Origin: JANOSH01 sp031415695
Lineage (GTDB): Bacteria; Actinomycetota; Acidimicrobiia; Acidimicrobiales; Ilumatobacteraceae
Direction of reading: 5' to 3'
Assembly: GCA_031415695.1 (NCBI GenBank)
Contig: JANOSH010000066.1
Coordinates: 1-64,000, forward strand
Length of the DNA: 64,000 nucleotides
The position numbers and the translations under genes were made by a program. Positions 32,728-41,025 of this stretch are shown here, one piece after another. The notes under the pieces were generated by a model. That model saw only the letters and a list, made by a program, of their open reading frames with translations. It did no database searches and had not been told where the DNA came from. The first letter of the stretch is position 1; every line of letters begins with the position of its first letter.

Positions 32728-33186
32728 CTAGTCCGACTTTTCGACAACGGTTCGGATGCGTTCGAGCGTGGTGCGCATGCCGCGATCGTTTGTGTTCTTT
32801 CGCGCCCAGCCAAACAGTGCCCAATAGATCTTCAGCGGTGCCGATTGTGTCAGCGCGAACGATTCGGTTACCGCGGTGCCATCGGCGGTTGGTGCCAGTT
32901 TGTACGTCCACGTGTTCACCGGCTTTCCGCCAGTCATCACACTGAAGCCGAACTCGCGGTTGATGTCGCAGGTGGTTATCTTGCACACCGTCCAGTACAT
33001 CGGTGGACGACCGTTACGTTTCACATGCCCACGAAACTCCGCCCCAACTGCCGGGCCCGTAGCGCCCTTGAGCCACTCTGCTTCCAGCGTCTCCGGGCTG
33101 AACTCGCCGATGCGGGTGACGTCTGTAATGACGTCCCATATCCGCTCTGGTGAAGCCTTCATGTTGACCGTGACTGATCCTTGCAT
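32728..33186 (-). CDS. SRPBCC family protein
   Basis: From ATG 33186 the protein has 152 residues. GSVTVNMKASPERIWDVITDVTRIGEFSPETLEAEWL and GHVKRNGRPPMYWTVCKIT are typical of the polyketide-cyclase/Bet v1-like START fold. It binds a hydrophobic ligand in a cavity, and the role is unknown. A longer frame to 33354 would take its first 55 codons from the 67-bp repeat element, so 33186 is preferred. Confidence 0.82.
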   Translation of the reverse strand: MQGSVTVNMKASPERIWDVITDVTRIGEFSPETLEAEWLKGATGPAVGAEFRGHVKRNGRPPMYWTVCKITTCDINREFGFSVMTGGKPVNTWTYKLAPTADGTAVTESFALTQSAPLKIYWALFGWARKNTNDRGMRTTLERIRTVVEKSD

Positions 33187-33223
33187 ACCTGCCAACCTAG
33201 CCAATTGTGCGGTCTGGCCACGA

Positions 33224-33379
33224 CTGAACACCATCTCGCCCGACTGTGGTATCGAAAAGCGACATGGGACTCGGACTAGATCGTGTTCACGCGAGGGACG
33301 ACTTAACACCACCTGAACACCATCTCGCCCGACTGTGGTATCGAAAAGCGACATGGGACTCGGACTAGATCGTGTTCAC
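33224..33379. repeat. Two direct copies of a 67-bp element with imperfect terminal inverted repeats
   Basis: Copies at 33224-33290 and 33313-33379 are identical and separated by 22 bases. Each begins CTGAACACCATCT and ends AGATCGTGTTCAC, which are inverted repeats matching at 11 of 13 positions, and partial complementarity continues inward. The single-stranded unit would fold into a long imperfect hairpin. Copy 2 starts at the stop codon of the oxidase gene. This looks like a REP/MITE-type element. Confidence 0.85.
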
Positions 33380-34821
33380 TGGCGCGGGATGATGGTGCCC
33401 ATGTTCATGATGCCGTTCGGATCGAACGCCCGCTTGAGCGTTTCGAGCATGGGGTACGACGTGCCGTACTCCTCGCGTACCCATCGTGACCGAGCCTTGC
33501 CGATGCCGTGGTGGTGCACGATCGACCCACCACGTCGCAATGTCTCCTCGCAGATGATGGCGATGATGGGGAAGTAGTACTTGTCGTTTTCCTCTTCGGG
33601 TTCGCAATCGATGAGATCGTAGAAGTAGTTGAAGTACATGTTGGTGCCGTTTATGTAGCTATGCGACGAGTGCCCACCGAGCAACGTGATACCTCGAATC
33701 TCGCGCCGAATACGCGCGAGCGCAGCTTCGTAAATGTCGTTGACCGAACCCCAGTCGGCCGAGATTTCGGTGGTGCGGTTCACGTTGCGTGTGGATCGAA
33801 TGCGGTCGTCTTCACGGGTGATCTTGTCGGGACCCCAAACGAGATCGTCGAACCAGGTGGCTACTAGCTGACTGTCGACAGGCTTGCACTCGGGGTAGCG
33901 GGCGACGATCTCGGCAATTCCGTCGGCGGTAGCTCGGGTGATTCCGGCTGCCCCTTCGGCCAGGAAGAGCAGCACGCATTCGTCGGGCGCGGCCATATGT
34001 GAGAAGTGCAGTTGACCATCTTCTGGGTCATACAGCCGGGCCACCGATGGCTTGTAGCCGGCGACCATCACCTCGCGAAGTGCGGCGAACCCGGTCTTCA
34101 TATCCTTGAGGGTCCAGCCGAGGAAAATGTTGTTCTCCGGCATGTACGCGAAGAGCTTCACCGTCACTTCGGCGATGAAACACAACGCGCCTTCGTTGCC
34201 GATGACGAGATGGCGGATGTCGGGCCCGGCCGCTCGTCGGGGCACGTTCTTGATTCGGGCGACGTCGCCGCCGGCGAATACGACTTCGGCACCAACCACC
34301 ATGTCTTCGATGCCGCCGTACAGCGTGGAGAACTGACCGATACTGCGTGTTGCTACCAGCCCGCCCATCTGCGCGACAGGTTTTGATTGTGGTGAATGCC
34401 CGGTGGTCAACCCCAACGCCCGGGCTTGATCTTCGAGTATTTGTAACGGCACGCCGCACTGAGCGGTGGCTTGCATGTTGTACGCATCGATCGAGATGAC
34501 CTTGTTCATGCGCGAACCGTCGAGCACGATGGAATTCTCGACCGGAGTTTCGAGCCCGCCTTCGGTAGCGGTGCCGCCCGTGCGGGCCACAACGTTGACG
34601 TGATGCTCGTTGGCGAATGCCAACACCTTTGATACGTCTTCGGTGCTTTGGGCGAAGACCACGGCAGCGGGGAACGGCATGGTGTAAACGTTGAAAATCT
34701 TTTGAAGTTTGCGGAAGTTGTCGATGCTGCTCTCGCGCAACACTTGCGGGTCGGTGACCACCTGGGCATCGCCGAGCATCTCGCGCAGATGATCAACGAT
34801 TGCTTCACGTGACAGGGTCAT
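33376..34821 (-). CDS. FAD-binding oxidase, alkyl-DHAP-synthase / GlcD-like
   Basis: The 481-residue protein has a PCMH-type FAD domain (VVARTGGTATEGGLETPVENSIVLDGSRMNKVI, GHSPQSKPVAQMGGLVATRSIGQFSTLYGGIEDMVVG) and a C-terminal FAD-oxidase domain ending with GGSIVHHHGIGKARSRWV ... DPNGIMNMGTIIP. The HHHGIGK-x-R motif is characteristic of alkyldihydroxyacetonephosphate synthase relatives, many of which oxidise hydroxy acids or polyols. It is first downstream of an FGGY kinase (29-bp gap) and an SDR, so it probably oxidises a sugar-derived alcohol or acid. Its stop lies at the edge of the repeat element. Confidence 0.85.
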   Translation of the reverse strand: MTLSREAIVDHLREMLGDAQVVTDPQVLRESSIDNFRKLQKIFNVYTMPFPAAVVFAQSTEDVSKVLAFANEHHVNVVARTGGTATEGGLETPVENSIVLDGSRMNKVISIDAYNMQATAQCGVPLQILEDQARALGLTTGHSPQSKPVAQMGGLVATRSIGQFSTLYGGIEDMVVGAEVVFAGGDVARIKNVPRRAAGPDIRHLVIGNEGALCFIAEVTVKLFAYMPENNIFLGWTLKDMKTGFAALREVMVAGYKPSVARLYDPEDGQLHFSHMAAPDECVLLFLAEGAAGITRATADGIAEIVARYPECKPVDSQLVATWFDDLVWGPDKITREDDRIRSTRNVNRTTEISADWGSVNDIYEAALARIRREIRGITLLGGHSSHSYINGTNMYFNYFYDLIDCEPEEENDKYYFPIIAIICEETLRRGGSIVHHHGIGKARSRWVREEYGTSYPMLETLKRAFDPNGIMNMGTIIPRQ

Positions 34822-34850
34822 GGTGTTCCTTTAGAGGTTCAGTGGGGAGT

Positions 34851-36284
34851 TCAGTGGAAGATTGGGTAGGCGCGCTCGAACAGCGCGTCGGTGGCGGTAC
34901 GAATGTCGTGGTACACAGCCGCACTCATACGCTGGTACACAGCGCCGTTCGCTCTGTTGGGAGCAAACGATTCTCGGGTGCTCGTCATGCGGGCAGCAGC
35001 GGTCTCGATGTCGGGGTATACGCCGGTGGCTGCCGCCGCACACATAGCGGCACCGAGGCTTGCGCCGCCGTGATGGCTGCGCGACGTCGGAATTCCGAAC
35101 ACGTCGGCGAAGATGTGCATGAACAACGCGCTGTTCGAGCCGCCGCCCGAGACCACGATCTCGTCGAGCGTGATGCCGAGTTCGCTCGACATTGCGTCGA
35201 CGTGGAACTTCATGGTGAGTGCGATGGCCTCGAGGATCGATCGGTAGATGTGGCCGCGAGTGTGTCGAGCATCGAAACCGAGCATCATGCCTTTTCGAAA
35301 CGGCATGTCGGTCGGCGCGAGCCAATCGAGCACCGTCATCAAACCATCACTGCCCGCAGGTACGAGGGCTGCCTCTCGCTCGATGTAGTCCTCGCGGGAC
35401 AGGTCAAGTGCCGCGGCGCGCGCAGCCACCTCGTCGCCGAGCAGATCGAGGAACCATGTGAGGGTCCACATGCCTCGTCGCACGCCGTTGCTTTCATAGA
35501 GGTACCGGTTCGGGATGCTCGCGAAGTTCGTCCAGAAATTGGTAGGCGTCTTGTGATTGTCGCGACCATGCACCATGGCCGCGATGTACGTGCCGAGCGA
35601 CACGAGTGCCGTCGTGTCGCCGAGCGACCCGGCGCCTAACATCTCGACGGCTTTGTCGTTCGCAGTGGCCACAACGGGGATGCCAGCCGGCATGCCGGTG
35701 GCTCGCGCCGCGTCGGCGGTGAGATACCCGATCACGTCGCCGGGCATTTGGAGTTCCATCAGCATGTCGCGAGTCACGCCGAACTGATCGTAGAGCTTGG
35801 GGTCGTCGCTCCACTGCCAGGTATCGGTGTCGATCGGCCATTGCAGCACGATGTTGTTCGCAGCCGTATCGCGAAATTGCCCGGTGAAACGGTGCGCAAT
35901 GTAGCCCGACGTCGTGGTGGCGAACGCGACCGAAGGGTTCGTCGGTACATAGGGCTGATAGGCGCGGTCGTCCATCCAACTGATGACCGGCTCGGCTAAT
36001 GATCCATCGGCCTTGAGAAACGCTTTGCAACAGCGGATTGGGCAGATGCCAACACCAACTATGTTGCCAACATCGCCCGTGAAGCCGGACATTGCCTCAC
36101 GACTTGCCGCCGCAATCGAGTCCCACAGATCGTCGTCGGGATGAATGGCGACCCCATGGCGGGGGCGGCTCATTGGCTGCAGTACATGCTGGCCGCGCGA
36201 CACCACGGTGCCGGTCTGGTCGTACACAACGACTTTGGCGCTTTGCGTGCCGCAGTCGACACCAATGAGATAGGAGGGTTTCAT
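34851..36284 (-). CDS. FGGY-family carbohydrate kinase
   Basis: From ATG 36284 the protein has 477 residues. YLIGVDCGTQSAKVVVYDQ is the phosphate-1 motif. VISWMDDRAYQ, VVATANDKAVEMLGAGSLGDTTALVSLGT and IVVSGGGSNSALFMHIFADVFGIPTSRS complete the actin-like FGGY fold. It phosphorylates a sugar or polyol with ATP, and the sequence is nearer the xylulose/erythritol kinase group than glycerol kinase, though the substrate is not decided. It lies between SDR and oxidase genes on the same strand with short gaps (23 and 29 bases), one operon. Confidence 0.87.
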   Translation of the reverse strand: MKPSYLIGVDCGTQSAKVVVYDQTGTVVSRGQHVLQPMSRPRHGVAIHPDDDLWDSIAAASREAMSGFTGDVGNIVGVGICPIRCCKAFLKADGSLAEPVISWMDDRAYQPYVPTNPSVAFATTTSGYIAHRFTGQFRDTAANNIVLQWPIDTDTWQWSDDPKLYDQFGVTRDMLMELQMPGDVIGYLTADAARATGMPAGIPVVATANDKAVEMLGAGSLGDTTALVSLGTYIAAMVHGRDNHKTPTNFWTNFASIPNRYLYESNGVRRGMWTLTWFLDLLGDEVAARAAALDLSREDYIEREAALVPAGSDGLMTVLDWLAPTDMPFRKGMMLGFDARHTRGHIYRSILEAIALTMKFHVDAMSSELGITLDEIVVSGGGSNSALFMHIFADVFGIPTSRSHHGGASLGAAMCAAAATGVYPDIETAAARMTSTRESFAPNRANGAVYQRMSAAVYHDIRTATDALFERAYPIFH

Positions 36285-36307
36285 GTGATGGGGTTGGGGG
36301 TGCTCGT

Positions 36308-37084
36308 CTAGCGAACGAGGTAGCCGCCGTCGACCGACAGAATATGCCCGTTCACGTAGTCCGAGGCTCGGCTCGAAAGAAACACGACTGTGCCCATCAA
36401 GTCGCCCGGGTCGCCCCAACGGTCGGCGGGAATGTGGTCGAGTACCCGTCGGCTCGTTTCCGGGTTGCTACGGGTGTTGGCGGTAATGGCGGTTGCGTAG
36501 TAGCCGGGCGCGATGCCATTCACCTGAATGTTGTGTTGCGCCAGTTCGTCGCAATACGCCTTGGTCAGACCGGCGATGCCGTGCTTGGTGGCAGCGTAAG
36601 CGGGCGAGAGGCGACCGCCAAGGAACGTGAACACCGAGCAGATGTTGATGATCTTGCCGCTTCGTTGGGGCACCATGTACTGCGCCGTTTCGTGGCTCAT
36701 TTCGAACGCCGCGGTGAGATTGACGTTCACGGTTGCATCCCACTGCGGGCGGCCGAAGTCGAGCACTTCGGCTAACGGGCAAATGCCAGCGCTATTGATC
36801 AGGATGTCAACCGAGCCAAGCCGTTCGACACACGCGTTGACAACTGCTTTGGGTACGCCGGGCCCGGTGATGTCGGCTTGTATGAATTCGTACCGTACGC
36901 CTTCGGCTTCGAGGAGCGCACGAGTCGTGCCATCGTCGTCGGCCAGGCTCGGTACCAGTACGTTTGCCCCGCCCTTGGCGAGCGCAAGCGCGAAGGCCTG
37001 TCCAAGCCCGGTATTGCCGCCGGTGACGATGGCATTCTTCCCGCCAAGCCCGAAGTAGTCCATAGCGAAATCGTTGATGGTCAC
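36308..37084 (-). CDS. Short-chain dehydrogenase/reductase (KduD-like)
   Basis: From GTG 37084 the protein has 258 residues. NAIVTGGNTGLGQAFALALAKGGANV is the NAD(P) site, ILINSAGICPLA the NAG motif, and SVFTFLGGRLSPAYAATKHG the Ser-Tyr-Lys triad. The C-terminus DYVNGHILSVDGGYLVR is classical SDR. The GGN-TGLG pattern and neighbourhood resemble 2-deoxy-D-gluconate 3-dehydrogenases and other sugar-acid dehydrogenases. First gene of the leftward SDR-kinase-oxidase operon. A short inverted repeat (GGTAC-actc-GTACC) near 37133-37146 could be an operator. Confidence 0.87.
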   Translation of the reverse strand: MTINDFAMDYFGLGGKNAIVTGGNTGLGQAFALALAKGGANVLVPSLADDDGTTRALLEAEGVRYEFIQADITGPGVPKAVVNACVERLGSVDILINSAGICPLAEVLDFGRPQWDATVNVNLTAAFEMSHETAQYMVPQRSGKIINICSVFTFLGGRLSPAYAATKHGIAGLTKAYCDELAQHNIQVNGIAPGYYATAITANTRSNPETSRRVLDHIPADRWGDPGDLMGTVVFLSSRASDYVNGHILSVDGGYLVR

Positions 37085-37188
37085 CGGTGTTCTCCCTGGC
37101 CTCGGGCGTGCCCCGTGACCGCCTTGTGTAGACGGTACACTCGTACCAAGAATGGCGGCAACCCGCACGCCCCGAGTTCGACCTGTTG

Positions 37189-37563
37189 CTAGATGTCGTA
37201 CACCTCGGGGTGATCAAGCGGATGATTCAGCCACGACAGCATTTGGCGAAGTTGGTCGTACGCGGCGAGACGTTCCGCATCGGTCCCTGTCGCTTCGGCG
37301 TCGGTGCAAACCTTGTTGAGCCGTCGGGTCATCGTGGGGCCGAGCTCCAACAGGCCTGACGCCCCTTCGCTCGCCCATTTCGCCAGCACGTAGCGCACGA
37401 TGGCTCCGACGGGTACATCGGTTGCTGCTGACAACCCGGTGATGGTGCGCAGAGGGTCGGCCCTGGCGTAGAGCGCCACGTCGGCTTTGAAGTTGGCGTC
37501 CTTGTCGTCGTCGGGCCATGGCCCGTTCCAACGAACGAGTTGTATAACGGGCTCGTCGGTCAT
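37189..37563 (-). CDS. Small conserved actinobacterial protein (DUF6027-like)
   Basis: From ATG 37563 the protein has 124 residues: VIQLVRWNGPWPDDDKDANFKADVALYARADPLRTI, then VPVGAIVRYVLAKWASEGASGLLELGPTMTRRL and LRQMLSWLNHPLDHPEVYDI. I believe this matches the family listed as DUF6027, present in actinobacteria without known function. The middle segment may be a small HTH-like helical domain. It lies upstream of the SDR operon on the same strand, 105 bases away, and may be its regulator, but that is a guess. Confidence 0.7.
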   Translation of the reverse strand: MTDEPVIQLVRWNGPWPDDDKDANFKADVALYARADPLRTITGLSAATDVPVGAIVRYVLAKWASEGASGLLELGPTMTRRLNKVCTDAEATGTDAERLAAYDQLRQMLSWLNHPLDHPEVYDI

Positions 37564-37622
37564 GGTGTCAGCGTAGAACGCGCGGTTGTCGGAGCGGGTG
37601 GGTTCGGGTTTAGCCTGGCTGG

Positions 37623-38674
37623 GTGGCGGCATTGTCGATAGTGGTTGTTGGTGCGTGCCGTGCTGAGCGAACAAGGTGTGTCGATTCGTAGCGGCCACGG
37701 CGTCTCGGGCCTACTGCACAGGACGACGTCGAACGCGCTTGCCCGTGTGACCGGGGTTCGTCTGGACGATGGCACCGAGATCTCGGCCGACATCACGGTG
37801 GTCGCTGGTGGTCGTCGATCGAGCGCTCCGGACTGGCTCGCTGACATTGGCGCGGCCGCTGTACCCGAGACAGTTGAAGATACGGGCATCGTGTACTTCT
37901 CTCGGTTCTACCGGTTGCGTCCTGGTTACGAGTGGCCGCCGCGCACCGGCACCATCGGTGGCGACCTTGGCTACTTGAAGTACGGCGTATTTGCGGGCGA
38001 CAACAGCACGTTCTCGATCACCCTGGCTGTCTCCACCGACGACGATGCCCTCCGTGGCGTACTCGACGACAACGCCGTGTTCGACACCGTTGCCAGCAAT
38101 CTGGTCGCCACCGCGCCGTACCTCGACGGTCGGGCCGAGGCCATCACCGCCCGATGGTCAACCAGTTGCGCTCGGCCTCCACGTCATCGGCGATGCACGG
38201 CTGTGTACCAATCCGTTATACGGCAGGGGCTGTTCCACCGGGGTGTGGCACGCGCATCTGTTGGCCGAAGCAATAGCGCAGCATCCTACCGATCTTCATG
38301 CCCAGGCCGATGCCCTCGCCGAGTCCACCCGGGTCAACCTGTACCCCTGGTATCAGGCATTGGTGCGAACGGACCGTGACGCCCGCCGAGTAGCAGGTCG
38401 AATCCTGGCCGGTAACGACGACGATGCCGACGACCCGGCCGCGGCGATGCGTGCAATCTTTCGAGAGGGCCTCTTGCCTGCGCTGCGTCTCGATGCCCAC
38501 GTGACCCGGGCGTTCTTCCGCAACTTCAACCTGCTCACGGCACCCGATGCGTTGCTCACCGATCCTGACGTGATGGCTCGGGTTCTGGCCGTGTACCAGG
38601 ATCGCGAGCAGCGGCCACCCGAACCCGTTCTCGGGCCACGACGGGCAGCGCTCCTCGCCATACTTGCTCCCTAG
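37623..38674 (+). pseudogene. Decayed FAD-dependent oxidoreductase
   Basis: GTG 37623 begins VAALSIVVVGA, the first strand of a FAD Rossmann fold, and is cut after the Gly motif. Sequence resumes with RAVLSEQGVSIRSGHGVSGLL, so roughly 90 residues are gone. The frame continues well (VTGVRLDDGTEISADITVVAGGRRSSAPDWLADIG, YFSRFYRLRPGYEWP) to about 38160. It then shifts, and another frame carries VALGLHVIGDARLCTNPLYGRGCSTGVWHAHLLAEAI to the stop at 38674. A full gene would be a PHBH/geranylgeranyl-reductase-type flavoprotein of about 450 residues. Two separate lesions make function unlikely. Confidence 0.8.
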
Positions 38675-38731
38675 AAGTACAGCCGGTGATCTAATGGCTT
38701 AGTTGCCGATGACCGCCAGCCGCCCTCGGGG

Positions 38732-39245
38732 TTAGCTCTGTCCGGTACCTAGCGTACGCATGCACGCACGACACCATGCGCTGACAGCATCGGTCAGTGC
38801 AGCCGGCGTTGGTGACACCAGCGAGGCAATATGGGTGTCTTGGGTTGCATCGGCGAGGGCATCGGGGATCTGTTCTCCAAGCATCGTGACGCCGTCGACA
38901 ACCTCGGTGGAGTCGAGACCCAGTTCGACCGCAAGTCGTATCCAGTGACTTCGATCGATCTTGCGCGGGGAGTACTCGCCGCCAATTTTCATCGCCATCT
39001 TGAGCTTTCGAACATGCACCCCAAGCGTCGTTGTCGGGAAGCAGGCCCCACAGCACATTGGCCACGTGCTGACCGGAATGTATCTGCTGCGCCATGGGCA
39101 TCGAGAGCGACAATGGTGTAGCGGTGCGTTGAGCGCGCCAATCGTCGCGGTACGACAATGTGAGCCTTCGATCAGCGTGACGTTGCAGGTCGGCGACGAT
39201 GCCGTCGTCATGCCACACCTCAAGCACATCGGCCCGTTCGGCCAC
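38732..39245 (-). pseudogene. hipA: HipA with most of its kinase domain deleted (locus 2)
   Basis: GTG 39245, just after the hipB stop, opens VAERADVLEVWHDDGIVADLQRH ... TPLSLSMPMAQQIHSGQHVANVLWGLLPDNDA, a normal HipA N-terminal region. Immediately afterwards a different frame continues RKLKMAMKIGGEYSPRKIDRSHWIRLAVELGLD to the normal C-terminus at 38732. Compared with locus 1, about 230 residues containing the ATP site and catalytic loop are absent. The toxin cannot be a kinase. Confidence 0.85.
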
Positions 39246-39246
39246 C

Positions 39247-39468
39247 TCAGCACGCTTCGACTACGGGGTCGAGGCTGATTTCCAGCCCCAGGACTGCTAG
39301 TGCTTGGAGAACGATTGCCAACTCGGCCCGCGGATGGCCAGCCTCGAGCGCGCCGACCCATTGTCGGCTGACGCCGATACGGTACCCGACCTCGCTCTGG
39401 GTCAATCCGCAGCGTTTGCGTGCCTGTCGTGCCAGGACGCCCACATCCCGAGCGGTGTTGACGATCAA
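39247..39468 (-). CDS. hipB: HipB-type XRE antitoxin (locus 2)
   Basis: Intact 73-residue protein from TTG 39468: ARQARKRCGLTQSEVGYRIGVSRQWVGALEAGHPRAELAIVLQALAVLGLEISL. The HTH aligns closely with locus 1 HipB, including VSRQWV-ALE-G in the recognition region. It keeps a palindromic operator upstream although its hipA partner is destroyed. It may persist as a solo regulator or as an antitoxin acting against the other locus. Confidence 0.85.
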   Translation of the reverse strand: MIVNTARDVGVLARQARKRCGLTQSEVGYRIGVSRQWVGALEAGHPRAELAIVLQALAVLGLEISLDPVVEAC

Positions 39469-39472
39469 GGCT

Positions 39473-39498
39473 CGCTGACATGTGATCAGTTGTCAGCG
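39473..39498. promoter_or_regulatory. Probable HipB operator, locus 2
   Basis: CGCTGACA and TGTCAGCG form perfect 8-bp inverted arms with a 10-base centre, 4 bases before the hipB start. TGTCAGCG is the same half-site as in the locus 1 operator, which suggests cross-recognition. Confidence 0.65.
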
Positions 39499-39505
39499 AA
39501 CGCGG

Positions 39506-40357
39506 TCATTTCCCGAGTGCGGCTATCTCGTCGAAACGGTCAGAGGCTGTAGGTGCTGTAACGACGACAAGTTCACCGACACCCAATTCGCTCAGTGCCT
39601 GAGCGTAGTCACGCAGGTCGGCCGGCCGGCCGGTGGGTACTACGCCCACCTTGAGGTCGATGTCGGCGACGTTGCGACCGATGCGTTCGCATTCGTGCCC
39701 AAGCGCCCCGATGCACTCGGCAACCTCGGCGACGCTGAGCTGCCACCCAAACCAACCATCCCCTAGCCGAGCGGTACGCCGTATCGCGGCCGGGGTGTTT
39801 CCGCCTACCAGAATCGGCGGACCGCCTGGCTGTACCGGCTTGGGCCACGCCTGCACGCCGGTGATGTTGACGAACACCCCGTGATGCGTGACCACCTCGT
39901 CGGTCCACGCCTTCCGCAATACCTCGACGTACTCGTCGGTTCGTTCGCCACGATGCTCCCACGGTACCGACAGTGCCTCGAATTCCTCGCGTAGCCAACC
40001 AACGCCGATGCCAAGATCGAACCGTCCATGTGAAGCGTGGTCGAGCGATACCACCTGTTGGGCGAGCGTCAACGGTTCGCGAATCGGCAAAATGAGAACA
40101 CCGGTACCAAGGCGAATCGTTGACGTGGCCGCCGCTGCCACAGTGAGCGCGATAAGCGGGTCGAACAGCCCCGGTTGGCGACCCATCCGCAAGGTGCCAT
40201 ACGGGTAGGTGGACTTTGCGTCGTTGACGAACACCACGTGCTCTGGAAACCAGACTGAGTGGATGCCCGCATCTTGTGCTCGCAGAGCGGCTGCCGCGAT
40301 GTCGTTCATGCCGCGACCGGGTTTCCCATCGAAGACAAGCGTTATTCCCACATGCAT
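39506..40357 (-). CDS. LLM-class F420-dependent oxidoreductase
   Basis: The 283-residue luciferase-like barrel shows MHVGITLVFD, HSVWFPEHVVFVND, RLGTGVLILPIREPLTLAQQVVSLDHASHGRFDLGIGVGWLREEFEAL and PPILVGGNTPAAIRRTARLGDGW. The GVGWL-x-EE-x-x-A/L and VGGN-x-x-A motifs fit the TIGR03619-type F420-dependent group rather than FMN enzymes. It would oxidise or reduce a small substrate with F420 made via cofC at 2 kb. It stands alone. Confidence 0.87.
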   Translation of the reverse strand: MHVGITLVFDGKPGRGMNDIAAAALRAQDAGIHSVWFPEHVVFVNDAKSTYPYGTLRMGRQPGLFDPLIALTVAAAATSTIRLGTGVLILPIREPLTLAQQVVSLDHASHGRFDLGIGVGWLREEFEALSVPWEHRGERTDEYVEVLRKAWTDEVVTHHGVFVNITGVQAWPKPVQPGGPPILVGGNTPAAIRRTARLGDGWFGWQLSVAEVAECIGALGHECERIGRNVADIDLKVGVVPTGRPADLRDYAQALSELGVGELVVVTAPTASDRFDEIAALGK

Positions 40358-40380
40358 GCGGCCATCCTTCCAGCAAGCCG

Positions 40381-41025
40381 ATGGATGCGGCCACGGTGGA
40401 TAGATCGCGGTTGATCCGAATTTGTCTCGGTTTCACATTGTTGGCGTCTGCGAGTTGCGCGGATCGCGCGACGGTGAACTACGACCCGGCAGTTCAGAGC
40501 ACGGCGGCAACAGTCCAACGGTCGGTCATTACCTCCTCTACCTCCGCTGTAGTGACTGTCTCCAGCACTGAGGTGGGTCGGTCAACGGTGAGAGTGCTTC
40601 TGCCGAGCTCCGGGGTCCAAGCCGCGCTGCCCCAGCCGGTGAGGCGGAATGACATTTTCGATGCTGGCTTTGAGTTGACGTTCGGCAGCCGCGACAAGTA
40701 CCTCTGGCTGCGGGGCTACACCGGTAAACCGGGTGGCAAGTTCGAGATTCTTTCGACTAGTGAGACGATTCGCGTAGGTCAACGATCAGTTCAGATCGGT
40801 ACGATGTCGGATCGGTCTTTTGCAGCTGCCGAGTGGCAGGAGGGCAACGAGTCGTGGATTGCTCTCGAAGCCCTAGGAATCGATTTTGAGCTCTTTCTGG
40901 ATGTCATCCGTTCCCTGACGCCAATCGACAGGACGGCGTGGTCCAACCTTGCACTTGGGGCCGAGCCATTCGGTGACGGCTGCTTTTTTGTTAGATCTTT
41001 CGATGGTCTACATCGTTGGCTATGA
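40381..41025 (+). CDS. Putative secreted or lipid-anchored hypothetical protein
   Basis: From ATG 40381 the protein has 214 residues. A hydrophobic start (LIRICLGFTLLASASCAD) resembles a lipoprotein signal, although the residues before the Cys are not an ideal lipobox. A Ser/Thr-rich linker follows, then a folded C-terminal region with strands (IFDAGFELTFGSRDKYLWLRGYTG). No family is recognised. Divergent from the LLM gene, and convergent with the DUF2786 gene with 6 bases of overlap. Confidence 0.65.
   Translation: MDAATVDRSRLIRICLGFTLLASASCADRATVNYDPAVQSTAATVQRSVITSSTSAVVTVSSTEVGRSTVRVLLPSSGVQAALPQPVRRNDIFDAGFELTFGSRDKYLWLRGYTGKPGGKFEILSTSETIRVGQRSVQIGTMSDRSFAAAEWQEGNESWIALEALGIDFELFLDVIRSLTPIDRTAWSNLALGAEPFGDGCFFVRSFDGLHRWL

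Noticed and set aside
33187..33354. N-terminal extension of the SRPBCC protein
   Set aside because: The extension is translated repeat-element sequence, and the Bet v1-like fold starts at ATG 33186.
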